Below, in pieces: positions 34,471 through 45,664 of a stretch of 64,000 bases of DNA. The stretch's first letter is position 1. Every line of letters begins with the position of its first letter. The DNA is from Cyrtodaria siliqua (lineage: Eukaryota; Mollusca; Bivalvia; Adapedonta; Hiatellidae), in contig JAWPHD010005082.1 in assembly GCA_037043455.1 (NCBI GenBank), positions 62,001-126,000 on the forward strand. The letters are read 5' to 3'. The translations under genes were made by a program, and so were the position numbers. Below the pieces are notes generated by a model. The model was not told the origin of the DNA and did not search any database. It saw nothing but the letters and a program-made list of their open reading frames with translations.

Positions 34471-34802
34471 GCGCATATTACGACGGAACGATGTCTCTGT
34501 ATCAACGTAGGCTTTCATACACAGGATACTGAAGGTAACCGTGTTCGTGATCGCCTTTTCGACAAAGACTTTGCACATACCGATAATAACTACGGCAGTC
34601 CCAGGAAAACCTTTCTAGTTTAATTGTCCAATGAACAGCTGCCGTCAATATGTAAATAAAAATGGCGATCCTTAGAGTAAGTTTGTATTTCTCATTCATT
34701 GAATACCTTTATATGCATATGAACAATGACTCTAAATCCGATTGTGTTTTTTATGTTAAAAGGACTAGAGGCAATCCCGAAATAATTGTATAATTTTCCG
34801 GG

Positions 34803-35167
34803 AGAAAACTAATTTTCCACTTGAAAAATCACCACAAAAGGTGGCGTCACAAGACATGTAAGAAAGTTCTTCTTTGTTTACTAAACAGGTCAAGGGTACA
34901 GCTGTTTTCATTGATTGACTGTTTTCATAGCTCACAAAGTGTAAGCATAGAGTCGAAATTTCGAAAATGTTCATCAGTGATCCAGTAAAACTTATTAATA
35001 CGCTTCTTATACATACAACCACAAAATCGAATAGAAATGGGCAGTTTTCCCCCTACTTATAATGCCCATTTTCATCAAAAAAGGAGGGATTACTTTTTAT
35101 TATAGGAACTACATTCGACTAGACCTCGGAGGCTCTACACCTCCGAGGCTTACATGTAATTAGTGGT
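34803..35167 (+). repeat. 365-bp direct repeat, copy 1
   Basis: Matches 36155-36514 at high identity, from AGAAAACTAATTTTCCAC to TTACATGTAATTAGTGGT. Near its end this copy carries a hairpin CCTCGGAGG..CCTCCGAGG, whereas copy 2 has two direct CCTCGGAGG motifs. The ends are not TG..CA, so an LTR identity is not supported. Confidence 0.88.
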
Positions 35168-36154
35168 GGTAAACTTATAAGAGAAGAAAACGTTATCAGA
35201 TGTTTCTTAAATGAGGATTTTAGGTTGTAATTTTCATAACAAGCTTAAAAACACCTACTTCATGCAAATCGAATGAAATATTTGCGGATATATGGTCTTG
35301 TGAATACCAAGGACAGTAGTCTGAAATCGACAAAAGTCAGAGATATTTTTTTTAACTTTTACACTATTTGAAATGTCATACCAAAGGGCCTTTCTTGTCA
35401 ATATACCATATTAAATAGATCAACTGTTTAGAACAGTCAATGGGCATTAATAAAATATGCATTGTAGGTACAATTAGGACGATGAATATGCCAATTTATG
35501 TCGATTTTAATGTCATACTTGATTTTTAAGCACATTCTTCCAAATTGGTGGTACCATACCGGATTATAGTAGCGAATACGAGCTCAATAATGCCAAAAAT
35601 ACCGCTAAAATCAAAATTAGTACTAGCTGAACGCTACCAAGTCGAGTTTGAATGATAAGGAATACTATTTTACCTTTTACACAATCTTCATTTTTTCACA
35701 GTATCCTATTTTAGGCGGGTAGGGGAAAGATTTAGTGGTTTCATGCCTACTTAACCTGTTGCCATGCAGATTTAATTGATGTACATGAAACGCTACATGT
35801 TGATACCTAAAAAACATAGGTCAATTGCAAACACTTCACAAACACGTCATTTTAAACACGAAAAACAATTGAAACTAAAAAGTACGGCTTTTATAAACAA
35901 AATTGGACTACAAACGCTCAAAACCTATGTAAACAACTATGGAAAACTGATTTCTGAACTTATTTTACCAATTGTTATCGGAAAAGTGTCCCTAGGTACG
36001 AATCTGAACGAGTCCTAATTACTGCACGTATCTCTTATAGGTATTATACCACTAACTATTTTCCCCATAGACACCAATGTTAAAGTGTCATATATTAATG
36101 ATTTGCTGCAAATTCAACTCAAGTATTGATAATGCAGCAGTGTAATGTTCATAT
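35168..36154. other. Spacer between the 365-bp direct repeats
   Basis: AT-rich. The 80-codon ORF 35776-36018 (plus; lysine-rich, no known domain) is the longest and may be chance. No reverse transcriptase, protease or primer-binding site is seen. Confidence 0.4.
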
Positions 36155-36514
36155 AGAAAACTAATTTTCCACTTGAAAAATCACCAGAAAAGGTGGGGTC
36201 ACAAGACATGTAAGAAAGTTCTTGTTTGTTTACTAAACAGGTCAAAGGTACAGCTGTTTTCATTGATTGACTGTTTTCATTGCTCACAAAGTGTAGGCAA
36301 TAGAGTCGAAATTTCGAAAATGTTCATCAAGGATCCAGTAAAACTTATTAATACGCTTCTTATAGATACAACCACTAAATCGAATAGAAATGGGCAGTTT
36401 CCCCCTACTTATTATGCCCATTTTCATCAAAAAAGAAGGGAATACTTTTTATTATAGGAACTACATTCGACTACACCTCGGAGGCACCTCGGAGGCTTAC
36501 ATGTAATTAGTGGT
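36155..36514 (+). repeat. 365-bp direct repeat, copy 2
   Basis: See copy 1 at 34803. It ends directly where the inverted duplication begins (36516). ORFs across both copies (34765-35022 minus; 36173-36457 plus) are on opposite strands and not conserved. Confidence 0.88.
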
Positions 36515-36515
36515 C

Positions 36516-38165
36516 TAATCTACAGTCTATAAATCTGTTCTCAGCATACGAATACAGCTGGTTCCAAATCGGTATCGTCACTGATTATTGACTGATGTTA
36601 AACTTTATTAAAGTGACAAGCGGCAATCTTGATTTTTTTAAAAGCTCGCGGCGCCCCGTTTTCCTACATAACTTGCATGTGTTCAATAATTTATATTAAT
36701 TATAAGAATAATATAAATTGTGTTTGAATGTTACTAACTGTTTGTGTGTACAGTTATAGATGTATCTCTTTATGGTGCTGTCTGATTTTAAAATAACAAC
36801 ACCTCTTCAATCATTAAATAGAGTTGATGAAACTTTAACTGAAGCATCTTCTAAAGTGTTTGTATAGGTCTTCTCCACTACTACTTATTCTCATGAACTA
36901 CTGATCAGATTTCAATAATAAAACACATCAAACATTAAACCCTTTCTTCTAATGTAAATTTACATTGCTAAATTCACAGACGCTAATCTTTCAATCCAAT
37001 TGCTATTATATTATCATTAAGTTGTCCTTTTGTTAAGAACTATGATAATTTACTAATTCTTCATATACTAACCATGCTATTTTCCCAATTCCTCACATTC
37101 TAATCATTAAACAGCATTCACTAGCGGATCCAGGGGGGGGGGGCGCACCCGGCGCGCGCCCCCCCCCCCCCCCCCCCCCCCCTAAAAATTCCGGATCATA
37201 CATGTATGTCCATGTTACTGTAGATATAATATCAAACAATTTCAATGCACGCCCTCAGTATTAAAAAATTTCTCGCTCGCTTCGCTCGCTCTACGCATAA
37301 TGACTAATGAGTGGTTTAATTAACACATTGTTAAATCCTTTTATTTGAAAACGGACTTTTTTTATTCATACATGTCCATGTTACTGTAGATAAAATATCA
37401 AACAATTTCGATGCACACCCTCAGTATTTTATTTTTTTCGCTCGCTTGACGCATAATGGCTAATGAGTGGTTTAATTAACAAATTGTTAAAACCCTTTAT
37501 TTTAAAACGGACTTTTTTATTCATACATGTATGTTCATGATACTGTTGATAAAATATCAAACAATTTCGATGCACGCCCTCAGTATAAAAATGTTTTTCG
37601 CTCGCTTCGCTCGCTCGACGCATAATGGCTAATGAGTGGTTTAATTAACACATTGTTAAATCCTTTTATTTGTAAACGGACTTTTTTTATTCGTACATGT
37701 ATGTCCATGTTACTGTAGATAAAAGATCAAACAATTTCGATGCACGCCCTCAGTATAACTTTTTTTGTTCGCTCGCTTCGCTCGCTCGACGCATAATGGC
37801 TAATGAGTGGTTTAATTAAAACATTGATAATTCCTTTTATTGGAAAACGGAGTTTTTTACCCTATCAATGCACTACCGCAACCGTTTTATGAGGCTAGAA
37901 ACGGACCCAAAATTTTCCAAAATCTTACGCCCCCCCTAAGCTGAAATCCTGGATCCGCCCCTGGCATTCTATTCAGTGATCCATTACTCATACCATTTCA
38001 GATGTCTATCATATTCATATTATAACATTATACAGATGTCTATCATATTCATATTATAACATTATACAACACCGATGTCAAAATTAAAAACATGTTCATT
38101 TTGTCTCATGATGACTACTTTATTTAGTGCTCAAATCCTTCATGTTTAATGTGTTTTGATTGTTG
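36516..38165 (+). repeat. Inverted duplication, left arm (with an 845-bp insertion)
   Basis: The reverse complement is at 45665-46455. Shared segments include GAATACAGCTGGTTCCAAAT, ACTGATTATTGACTGATGTT (diverged), GGCGCCCCGTT, TAAACCCTTTCTTCTAATGT, ATTCATATTATAACATTATA and GTCTCATGATGACTA. The arms are 7.5 kb apart. The left arm has in addition a 44-bp internal duplication (GATGTCTATCATATTCATAT twice near 38005-38045) and the transposon at 37119-37963. Confidence 0.88.
37119..37963. mobile_element. 845-bp non-autonomous DNA transposon with internal tandem repeats
   Basis: Left end CACTAGCGGATCCAGG is matched by the inverse right end CCTGGATCCGCCCCTG. GCATT flanks both sides (37114-37118, 37964-37968). 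The other arm of the inverted duplication (45.83 kb) shows the uninterrupted site, confirming insertion. Inside are four tandem copies of about 156-171 bp (CGCATAATGGCTAATGAGTG, CTCGCTTCGCTCGCTCGACG, ATCAAACAATTTCGATGCAC) and a G/C homopolymer stretch at 37132-37182. CAGGGGCGGATCC-type ends occur in animal hAT-like MITEs, but the flanking repeat is 5 bp and not 8, so the superfamily is unresolved. Confidence 0.85.
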
Positions 38166-38581
38166 ACAATTAAAAAACAAAATTCTAACATCTTCACTCG
38201 GTTTATTTTTATCATATTCATTCCCCTTACTGTTTTCTTTTGTAACTGTTCTGACCGGCTTGTGAGACTTTGTATCACTGTTTTCTTGTATACTATTTAA
38301 TACGAATGTATGGTGCAACTAACCAAATGACTTCTACTATTTGTCTACTGACCTGAAGGTTGAGGATGCTAGTGCCATATACGGCAAAACAATTTAAATT
38401 CATTTTACTTTAACATATTCAAATATGTTATACAAAATTACTATCGAATTAATCTGATTGATGGTTCCTGTAATTTTACACGTGATTACTCTGAAACAAT
38501 ATATATATATATACCTGTGTGACGTGATATATGTATAGTCGTAAACATGCAAGAAAGCTGATCCTGACAATGAATCGCATT
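38166..38581. other. Non-coding AT-rich stretch
   Basis: Short ORFs only, without family resemblance; a short (AT)n run lies at 38500-38510. Confidence 0.4.
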
Positions 38582-39526
38582 GTATGTGTGTGAAATTGAC
38601 TCTGCGTTCTGCATTCTGCGTTCAACATTCGATTCTAGGTCTGCGTTCAACATTCGATTCCAGTTCTGCATTCAACAATAGGACCCAGTTCTGCGTTCAA
38701 CATTTGGACCCAGTTCTGCGTTCAACATTTGGACACAGTTCTGCATTCTACATTCGGATCCAGTTCTGCAATCAGCATTCGAAGCCAGTACTGCGTTCAA
38801 CATTCTGACCCAGTTCTGCGTTCGACATTCGATTCAAGTTCTGCGTTCAACATTAGGACTCAGTTCTGCGTTCAACATTCGAAGCCAGTACTGCGTTCAA
38901 CATTCGGACCCAGTTCTGCGTTCAACATTCGGACACAGTTCTCCATTCTACATTCGGACCCAGTTCTGCGTTCAACATTCGAAGCCAGTACTGCGTTCAA
39001 CATTCGGACCCAGTTCTGCGTTCAACATTCGGACACAGTTCTCCATTCTACATTCGGACCCAGTTCTGCGTTCAACATTCGAAGTCAGTTATACGTTAAA
39101 CATTCGATTCCACTTCCGCGTACAACATTCGGAACAAGTTCCGCGTTCAACATTCGGACACAGTTCTGCATTCAACATTCGGACCCAGTTCCGCGTTCAA
39201 CATTCGAAGCCAGTTCTGCGTTGAACATTTGGACCCTGTTCAGTATTTTAATAATTTTTCTATCGTAATGATATCATTATAGCATGCAACTGAATCGATT
39301 AAAGCAACAATGGTCATACCATTACATACGTTGTTGACTTCTAACATTTAGCGATTAACGGATTCCACTAAACGCTATATGTCAAATTGTATAATGTTAA
39401 ATTTTATAACATTTAGCGTTTAGTAATTTTCAACATTAAGTGGACGTTTTAACATTTAGCGTAAGATATTTTAACATTTAGTGGAGTTTTAACATTTAGC
39501 GGAGTTTTAACATTTAGCGGTGCTAC
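38582..39526 (+). mobile_element. Minisatellite-bearing element, copy C (complete, short array)
   Basis: Left end TGTATGTGTGTGAAATTGAC, a 25-bp array of about 26 units (38603-39245; AGTTCTGCGTTCAACATTCG core), then the right module with ACATTTAGCGATTAACGG..CGCTATATGTCAAA hairpin, iterated AACATTTAGC motifs and GGTGCTAC at 39519-39526. A 100-bp (4-unit) block repeats at about 38881 and 38981. The 179-codon ORF 38729-39268 is open only because the units lack stops in this frame. Confidence 0.85.
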
Positions 39527-41165
39527 AATCATTACTAAAGGAAAGAGGAAACATTGCAATAATGTCATCAGCTCATATACTAATGATCATTATTGCAATA
39601 CATCAAAATTCATTAATGTGATAGTTGACATCAAATGGCATGTTCTTGTCCAGTTCCATTTGTGTTTTAAAAAAATAGTCCGATTTTCTGTTCCGATTCC
39701 CGATTGGCGTATCTACTGCACGTGAATAGAAATCTCCGTTTAACAAATACCACTATGCAGACAGTTCCTTGGCTCGCATTTCGAACGGCACTTTCGGAAT
39801 CAGAGAACCTGTAATTTACACGTTTTAAATAGAAAACTTAATTATGATTCATTAATAGATATTTTAGTATAGATCATGACTGGCAGGCGACTTTTGAATC
39901 GATAATTCACTTGGTTTCATCCTGTATAAATATTTAAAATCCTAGCTACGCAAAGACTTATTTAAAGACAGTCGATCACACCTTGTTCCATTCCGTGCTA
40001 TTAAACAATTATCTTTGAAGTTCGAAAGGCAAGCTCGTAGTCCTAACCTGCCTCGTGAAATTGCTCTTTAATTTGATTTGCAGACGATGCGTACTAATTG
40101 AACGTCTAGTGTACGTCTATTAAACATAGGCGTAAGACCAGATGGGGAGGTGGCTTTGTGAGGCATTGCAATAATGGCATAAGCTCATATAGTAATGATC
40201 TTTACTGAAGGAAAGGGGGAACATTACAATAATGTTATCAGCTCATATAGTAATGATCTTTACTGAAGGAAAGAGGGAACATTACAATGATGGTATCAGC
40301 TCATATACGTATTATCATTACTGACGGAAAGACGGAAAAGACGGAACATTGCAATAATGTCATCAGCTCATATAGTAAGATCTTTATTGAAGGAAAGAGG
40401 GAACATTACAATGATGGCATCAGCTCATATACGTATTATCATTACTGACGGGAAGACGGAACATTGCAATGATGGCATTCGATCATATACTAATGATTAT
40501 TACTAAAGGAAAGACGGAACATTGCATTGATGGCATCAGCTCATATACTTATTATCATTACTGAAGGAAAGACGGAACATTACAATAATGGCATCCGCTC
40601 ATATACGTATCATCATTACTGAAGAAAAGACGGAACATTGCAATGATGGCATCAGCTCATATACTTATTATCATTACTAAAGGAAAGACGGAACATTGCA
40701 ATGATGGCATCAGCTGATATACGTATTATCATTACTGAAGGAAAGACGGAACATTGCAATGATGGCATCAGCTCATATACTTATTATCATTACTGAAGGA
40801 AAGACGGAACATTGCAATGATGATATCAGCTCATATACGTATTATCATTACTGCAGGAAAGACGGAACATTGCAATGATGGCATCAGCTCATATACGTAT
40901 TATCATTACTGAAGGAAAGACGGAACATTGCAATGATGGCATCAGCTCATATACTTATTATCATTACTGAAGGAAAGACGGAACATTGCAATGGCATCAG
41001 CTCATATACGTATTATCATTACTGAAGGAAAGACGGAACATTGCAATGATGGCATCCGCTCATATACTTATTATTATTACTGAAGGAAATTCGAAACATT
41101 GCAATGATGGCATCCGCTCATATTCTTATGTTCATTACTAAAGGAAAGAGGTAACATTATCAGTT
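39527..41165 (+). repeat. Segmental duplication copy 2 with 58-bp tandem arrays
   Basis: A stub of array (39530-39600) directly follows the tip of element C. The unique part 39639-40160 matches 31791-32330, and a long array follows (40161-41165) with unit GAAGGAAAGACGGAACATTG, CAATGATGGCATCAGCTCAT, ATACGTATTATCATTACT (58 bp). Units here are more uniform than in copy 1 and lack its 683-bp higher-order pattern. Confidence 0.88.
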
Positions 41166-41269
41166 TATGAGCTGATGGTATTATTGCTTCGTACAGGTAG
41201 CAACGACGAACACTTGCATTACATTGCGTAAATAAGGTACAGAGGGAGAAAAAAAACACAGAAAAAACG

Positions 41270-41352
41270 GAACCTGACCCAACCGGGAATCAACCCCAGA
41301 CCTCTGGATCTAGAGCTAAATATGCTATCCACTCGGTCACCGCAACTACATT
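41270..41352 (-). mobile_element. tRNA-like SINE head (minus strand)
   Basis: On the minus strand GTTGCGGTGACCGAGTGGAT (A box) and GGGGTTGATTCCCGG (B box) lie about 35 nt apart, with an arm GCTCTAGATCCAGAGG between. The 3' side does not form a matched acceptor stem, so a SINE head is favoured over a functional tRNA. Confidence 0.55.
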
Positions 41353-41810
41353 TAACTGTCTCTAAAATATATGCTCACTGATTTGTTGACAGGGATGTAT
41401 GTCTCAGTTCCTGGGACCATCTAGTTCGGGTTTTAGTTTCGATAGAGTCGACCAATTTTCTCTGCTATTTATGGATGCAAAAAAAATAATATTGGTATCA
41501 ATTCTCCACTGGCGTCAGGACATTAACTGTTTCTGTATCCCAGGATCATAACAGTTTGTTTGTTTGTTTGAATTGTGTTTTTTTCTTTTGTGTTTTAAAA
41601 ACGACATATATTAACTACTACACTCTAAATTTACTATTTCTTACGAATGAACTTTGCACGGTCACATGACTCTTTGCTATCTTAAAAAAGCGCGTCAATG
41701 ACACAGGTGAACTATTGCTCGCTAAATGTACTATTGCATGGTTACGGAATGAACTATGGCACGGTTGGCATATATTTCCCATCAGAATGGTCAAAACTAT
41801 TTAATCACAG
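41353..41810. other. Non-coding stretch
   Basis: Nothing recognisable except short motifs recurring around TGAACTATTGCACGG-like sequence (about 41650-41765). Confidence 0.4.
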
Positions 41811-42180
41811 GTGACTGCTTCTAGGCAAACGAAAAACGCTTATATTGTATATTAAATATCATAATAGTAATAATTCAGTACGGATTCATGCTGTCAGGAG
41901 TCAACTTTGACCATGCCACTTTTCCTATGAAACTCTTAAAACTACCAACGAGGACAACAATTGTACATTATTCATGCTGTTCTGCTATTATCACACGTGA
42001 CTGCTTCTAGTCCAACGAAAAAAACGCTTATATTTTAGGACATATCATAATAATAATAATAATTCCGTATACGGATTCGTGCGGTCAGGAGTCAACTTTG
42101 ATCATGCCAGTTTGCCAACTTTTAAAACTACCAACGAGGACAACAATCGTACATTATTCATGCTGTTCTGCTAGTGTATA
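41811..42180 (+). repeat. 186-bp tandem duplication
   Basis: GTGACTGCTTCTAG at 41811 and 41997 start two copies sharing GGTCAGGAGTCAACTTTGA-like sequence, ACTACCAACGAGGACAACAA and CATTATTCATGCTGTTCTGC. The right copy runs straight into the 33-bp array. Confidence 0.88.
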
Positions 42181-42185
42181 ACTAA

Positions 42186-43102
42186 CCTATGATCTGCTGT
42201 TAGCTGCTGGATCTCTAACATTGGGTCTGCTGTTAACTGCTGTCTGTACCACTAACGTAGTTTCTGCTGTTAGCTACAGTATCACTAACAATGGCTCTGC
42301 TGTTAGCTACAGTATCACTAACATCGGGTCTGCTGTTAGTTGCTGCATAACTAACATCGGATCTGCTGTGAGCTACAGTATCACTAACATTGGATGTGCT
42401 GTTAGCTACAGTGTAACTAACATCGGCTCTGCCGTTAGCTACGGTATCACTAACATCGAGTCTGCAGTTAGTTGCTGCATTACTAACATCGGACCTGCCG
42501 TTAGCTACGGTATCACTAACATCGAGTCTGCAGTTAGTTGCTGCATTACTAACATCGGCTCTGCCGTTAGCTACGGTATCACTAACATCGAGTCTGCAGT
42601 TAGTTGCTGCATTACTAACATCGGCTCTGCCGTTAGCTACGGTATCACTAACATCGAGTCTGCAGTTAGTTGCTGCATTACTAACATCGGCTCTGCCGTT
42701 AGCTACGGTATCACTAACATCGAGTCTGCTGTTAGTTGCTGCATTACTAACATCGGACCTGCCGTTAGCTACGGTATCACTAACATCGAGTCTGCAGTTA
42801 GTTGCTGCATTACTAACATCGGACCTGCCGTTAGCTACGGTATCACTAACATCGAGTCTGCAGTTAGTTGCTGCATTACTAACATCGGCTCTGCCGTTAG
42901 CTACGGTATCACTAACATCGAGTCTGCTGTTATAGTTGCTGCATTACTAACATCGGACCTGCCGTTAGCTACGGTATCACTAACATCGAGTCTGCTGTTA
43001 TAGTTGCTGCATCACTAACATCGGACCTGCTATTAGCTACAGTATCACTAACATTGGATCTGCTGTTAGCTACAGTAGCAATAACAACGGGTCTGCTGCA
43101 TA
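42186..43102 (+). repeat. 33-bp tandem array with 66-bp dimer structure, containing a 260-codon ORF
   Basis: The monomer is TCTGCTGTTAGCTACAGTAT followed by CACTAACATCGGG. In the middle, alternate units differ (GCCGTTAGCTACGGTATCAC against GCAGTTAGTTGCTGCATTAC), giving a 66-bp dimer. The frame 42221-43003 stays open as an 11-residue repeat SAVSYGITNIE/SAVSCCITNIG. There is no signal peptide, known motif, splice or expression evidence. A 3-bp-multiple repeat with few stop triplets gives such ORFs by chance, so it is annotated as repeat. Confidence 0.9.
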
Positions 43103-43517
43103 AGGAGGCTGTTTCAAAACATAGTATAAAACCTTTGTAAACTGAAGGGTATGTTTGTTTCACAGTGTGAATGACATTCTAATTAGCTGTCGAACTAACA
43201 AGGAGGCATAAAACAGCTGAGAAAATGGCCGGCGTCCACTTTGATTAACTCGTTCTATTTTAGCTGATAGGTAGGTATGTGGAAATGCATACTCTGAATA
43301 ACTACTGCAGGGTTAATTGAGTACAGACCCAAACTAAACAGAAACGAAATAGAATGTGTTTAGTGTGAAAAGAATAGTTCAGGGTTGTAAACAATATTTC
43401 TGTCGTGGAAAGCTATGTTTAACGCTTAGAAAACACTGAATTAGACTGAACTTGCGTATGTTGTATTATATTATTGAAATAGGCCAATTAAAAAAATAAT
43501 ATAGTTAATACAATTTC
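43103..43517. other. Non-coding AT-rich stretch
   Basis: No ORF or repeat of note. Confidence 0.4.
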
Positions 43518-43604
43518 CACCATCACCATACCACCACCAACAACAACAACTACAATAGCATTAATAATAATAATAATAATAATATAATTATAATTATAAT
43601 TATA

Positions 43605-43640
<36 letters not shown>
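43518..43640. repeat. Compound (CAA)n / (AAT)n / (TTA)n microsatellite
   Basis: (AAT)n changes to AATTAT and then (TTA)n, giving a self-complementary hairpin-capable tract. Confidence 0.95.
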
Positions 43641-43686
43641 TATCATCGAAAATAACATATTTCGTTAACAGCCAGCCTGACGTATG

Positions 43687-43800
43687 GTCCTCCGCAAAAT
43701 TATATTTACATTGTGTAACACAAATGCAGAAAAACATTAGACAGTAAATTATATTTACATTATGTAACACAAACACAGAAAAACATTAGATATGGAATAA
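43687..43800 (+). repeat. 55-bp tandem duplication
   Basis: AAATTATATTTACATTGTGT..GAAAAACATTAGA occurs twice in tandem. The sequence 43801-44335 that follows has no recognisable gene. Confidence 0.8.
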
Positions 43801-44337
43801 AACATGTCTAGAAACTGTTAAATGAGTGCTAAAGGTGTGCTTCTAATATGAATAATATTAAGATAGATTAAGACAAAAACCCTGTGACTGCAAAATAGCT
43901 GTAACCTATGCATAGTTTTAAGAAAGATGTAAACATGTTATTGTGTCATCCAAGGTTATTCATTTATAAGGAATAACATATAGACGTTGCTGGATTAGTA
44001 AATAGAATGTTGATGTTTACATTTAACATCACATGATGTTTATGATGTGAAAAATCCTATGACTGTCAAGTTATTTAAAAATAACTTGTTTATCTTACTG
44101 GAATATTCTAAATGTTCTATGACGTTGTATGACAGTATAAGTACAGTATTTTGGGGTGGATATTTGTTCCGTATATGGTTCAGAAATTGGATTGAGAATT
44201 TACTTAAGTTCAGTATAAAGTGAAACTATTGGATGTTTTGAATTAAAAATATATTGTGAGAGGATAAAAAGTAGTGTGCTCATCTATACTAAAGTGACAT
44301 TGACTTATTTGGACTACTGTGAATAAATAAACCAGGA

Positions 44338-44615
44338 AAAACAAGGGACTAGTCCCATGCGTGTTCAACTGGATTTAGATCCGGACTTTTCTCAGGTCAT
44401 GTACTATTACTGACATAGTTGGCTTCTGCCATTTGTCTGGTGATCCTAGCAACATGGCATAAGGCAATATCTTCAACTAAGGACATTCCTCTATTTACAG
44501 CAATATATGGTACTAGGATTGGCTGCACAATGTCATGTTGGTACCGCTTATGGAGACCAAACCAAATATTAAACCCATTTTTGAAATTGCGACTTTGGGT
44601 TTTAAGGATGAAGAG
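44338..44615 (-). pseudogene. Tc1/mariner-type transposase relic
   Basis: On the minus strand the order is NGFNIWFGLHKRYQ, HDIVQPILVPYIAVNRGMS, LVEDIALCHVARITRQMAEA, then a stop in place of the usual Trp, PEKSPDLNPVEHAWD and another stop. This matches the C-terminal half of Tc1-like transposases: the QDNARPH-type motif holding the second catalytic Asp (here EDIALCH) and the SPDLNPIEH-type motif holding the third acidic residue (here VEH). In-frame stops and a likely deletion before the HDIVQP segment show it is dead. Inverted ends were not found. Confidence 0.72.
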
Positions 44616-45664
44616 TCCTATACGTTTATGCTTGAACTACTAAGATGTTTGCAATGCTTTTTTTTAGCTAATGTGTGAATTGAATTACGATGGATTATTA
44701 CATTATATGCATGCCTTGTTTGTTTTCAAACTATATAATAAAAGTCAGTTAGTGTACCTGTCTTCTTTATAATTCCTAGTATAACAGACGTAATTAAACG
44801 CATTAAACATGAAGATTCCTTTGTTTTTACATATACTCTGTAATAGAAGTTTTGGACCATGGCAGTGTTCGAACCCGTACAATGATCGCTGAACCATGAC
44901 ATTCGACCATAACCTATGTGTTCGAACCCGTACAATGATCGCTGAACCATGACATTCGACCATAACCCTTATTATCTCAGTTGATAATTCACAATAGATC
45001 AACAACCAACAATAATTATCGCTTACAATGAAAGTTTGCGAAAAAATAATAATCTTTTTATTGGTTACTCGAATGTGTCAGTAACTGTTACTTTTTATGG
45101 ACTTTGCAACATTTTTTACAGACCCTTTGTGTGTTCGCGATATTTTTTTAAAATCAAATCTTGTTTGGAATTTAATGTTTCTGGTACCAAATTAACCGGG
45201 TAGGGTAGACCTTGCTTACTAAAAAAAGATACTTAAATTGTGTTCACTAGTTTTAGTTTTATATGACTTTATATACCCTGGTCCAAAACTTTTTTTACCG
45301 AGTATATATAGAATAAGCCGTTTTCTGCGTAGTGTTCTATAGTTTACTTTCTATGAAAAGCATATGGAATCATGGGCTTACCCTTATATTACATTTCAAA
45401 ACATTCTTGTTAAAGTGTTACGCATGGGTATACAACCAAGGCAGTTAAAACACTGATTGGTTTTGCAGAGATTTCTATCATCATCGAAAAGCATTTGTAA
45501 AAGTTTCAACACGTTGAGGTGAAAATATACAATAAAACCAGCTAATGGTATCGTGTAGTAGTTATAAAACACGTATGACGTCACAAGGTTAGCGAAAAAA
45601 CACATTTTTTTTAATCTAAGTTACAGTGCATCGAATTCAAATTTACCGTAAAAGAAAGAGAATG
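44616..45664. other. Non-coding stretch with a 53-bp tandem pair
   Basis: GTTCGAACCCGTACAATGAT..GCTGAACCATGACATTCGAC..CATAACC occurs at 44867 and 44920. The other sequence has no recognisable gene, and the minus-strand ORFs over the pair are by-products. Confidence 0.5.

Noticed and set aside
34411..34480. Poly-leucine protein start
   Set aside because: Produced by a (CTG)n/(TTG)n tract inside a duplicated non-coding segment.
34803..36514. LTR retrotransposon
   Set aside because: Direct repeats lack TG..CA ends, a target duplication, primer-binding site or any gag/pol similarity in the 1-kb spacer.
41270..41352. Functional tRNA gene on the minus strand
   Set aside because: The boxes are good but the ends do not form a 7-bp acceptor stem; it is more likely a SINE head.
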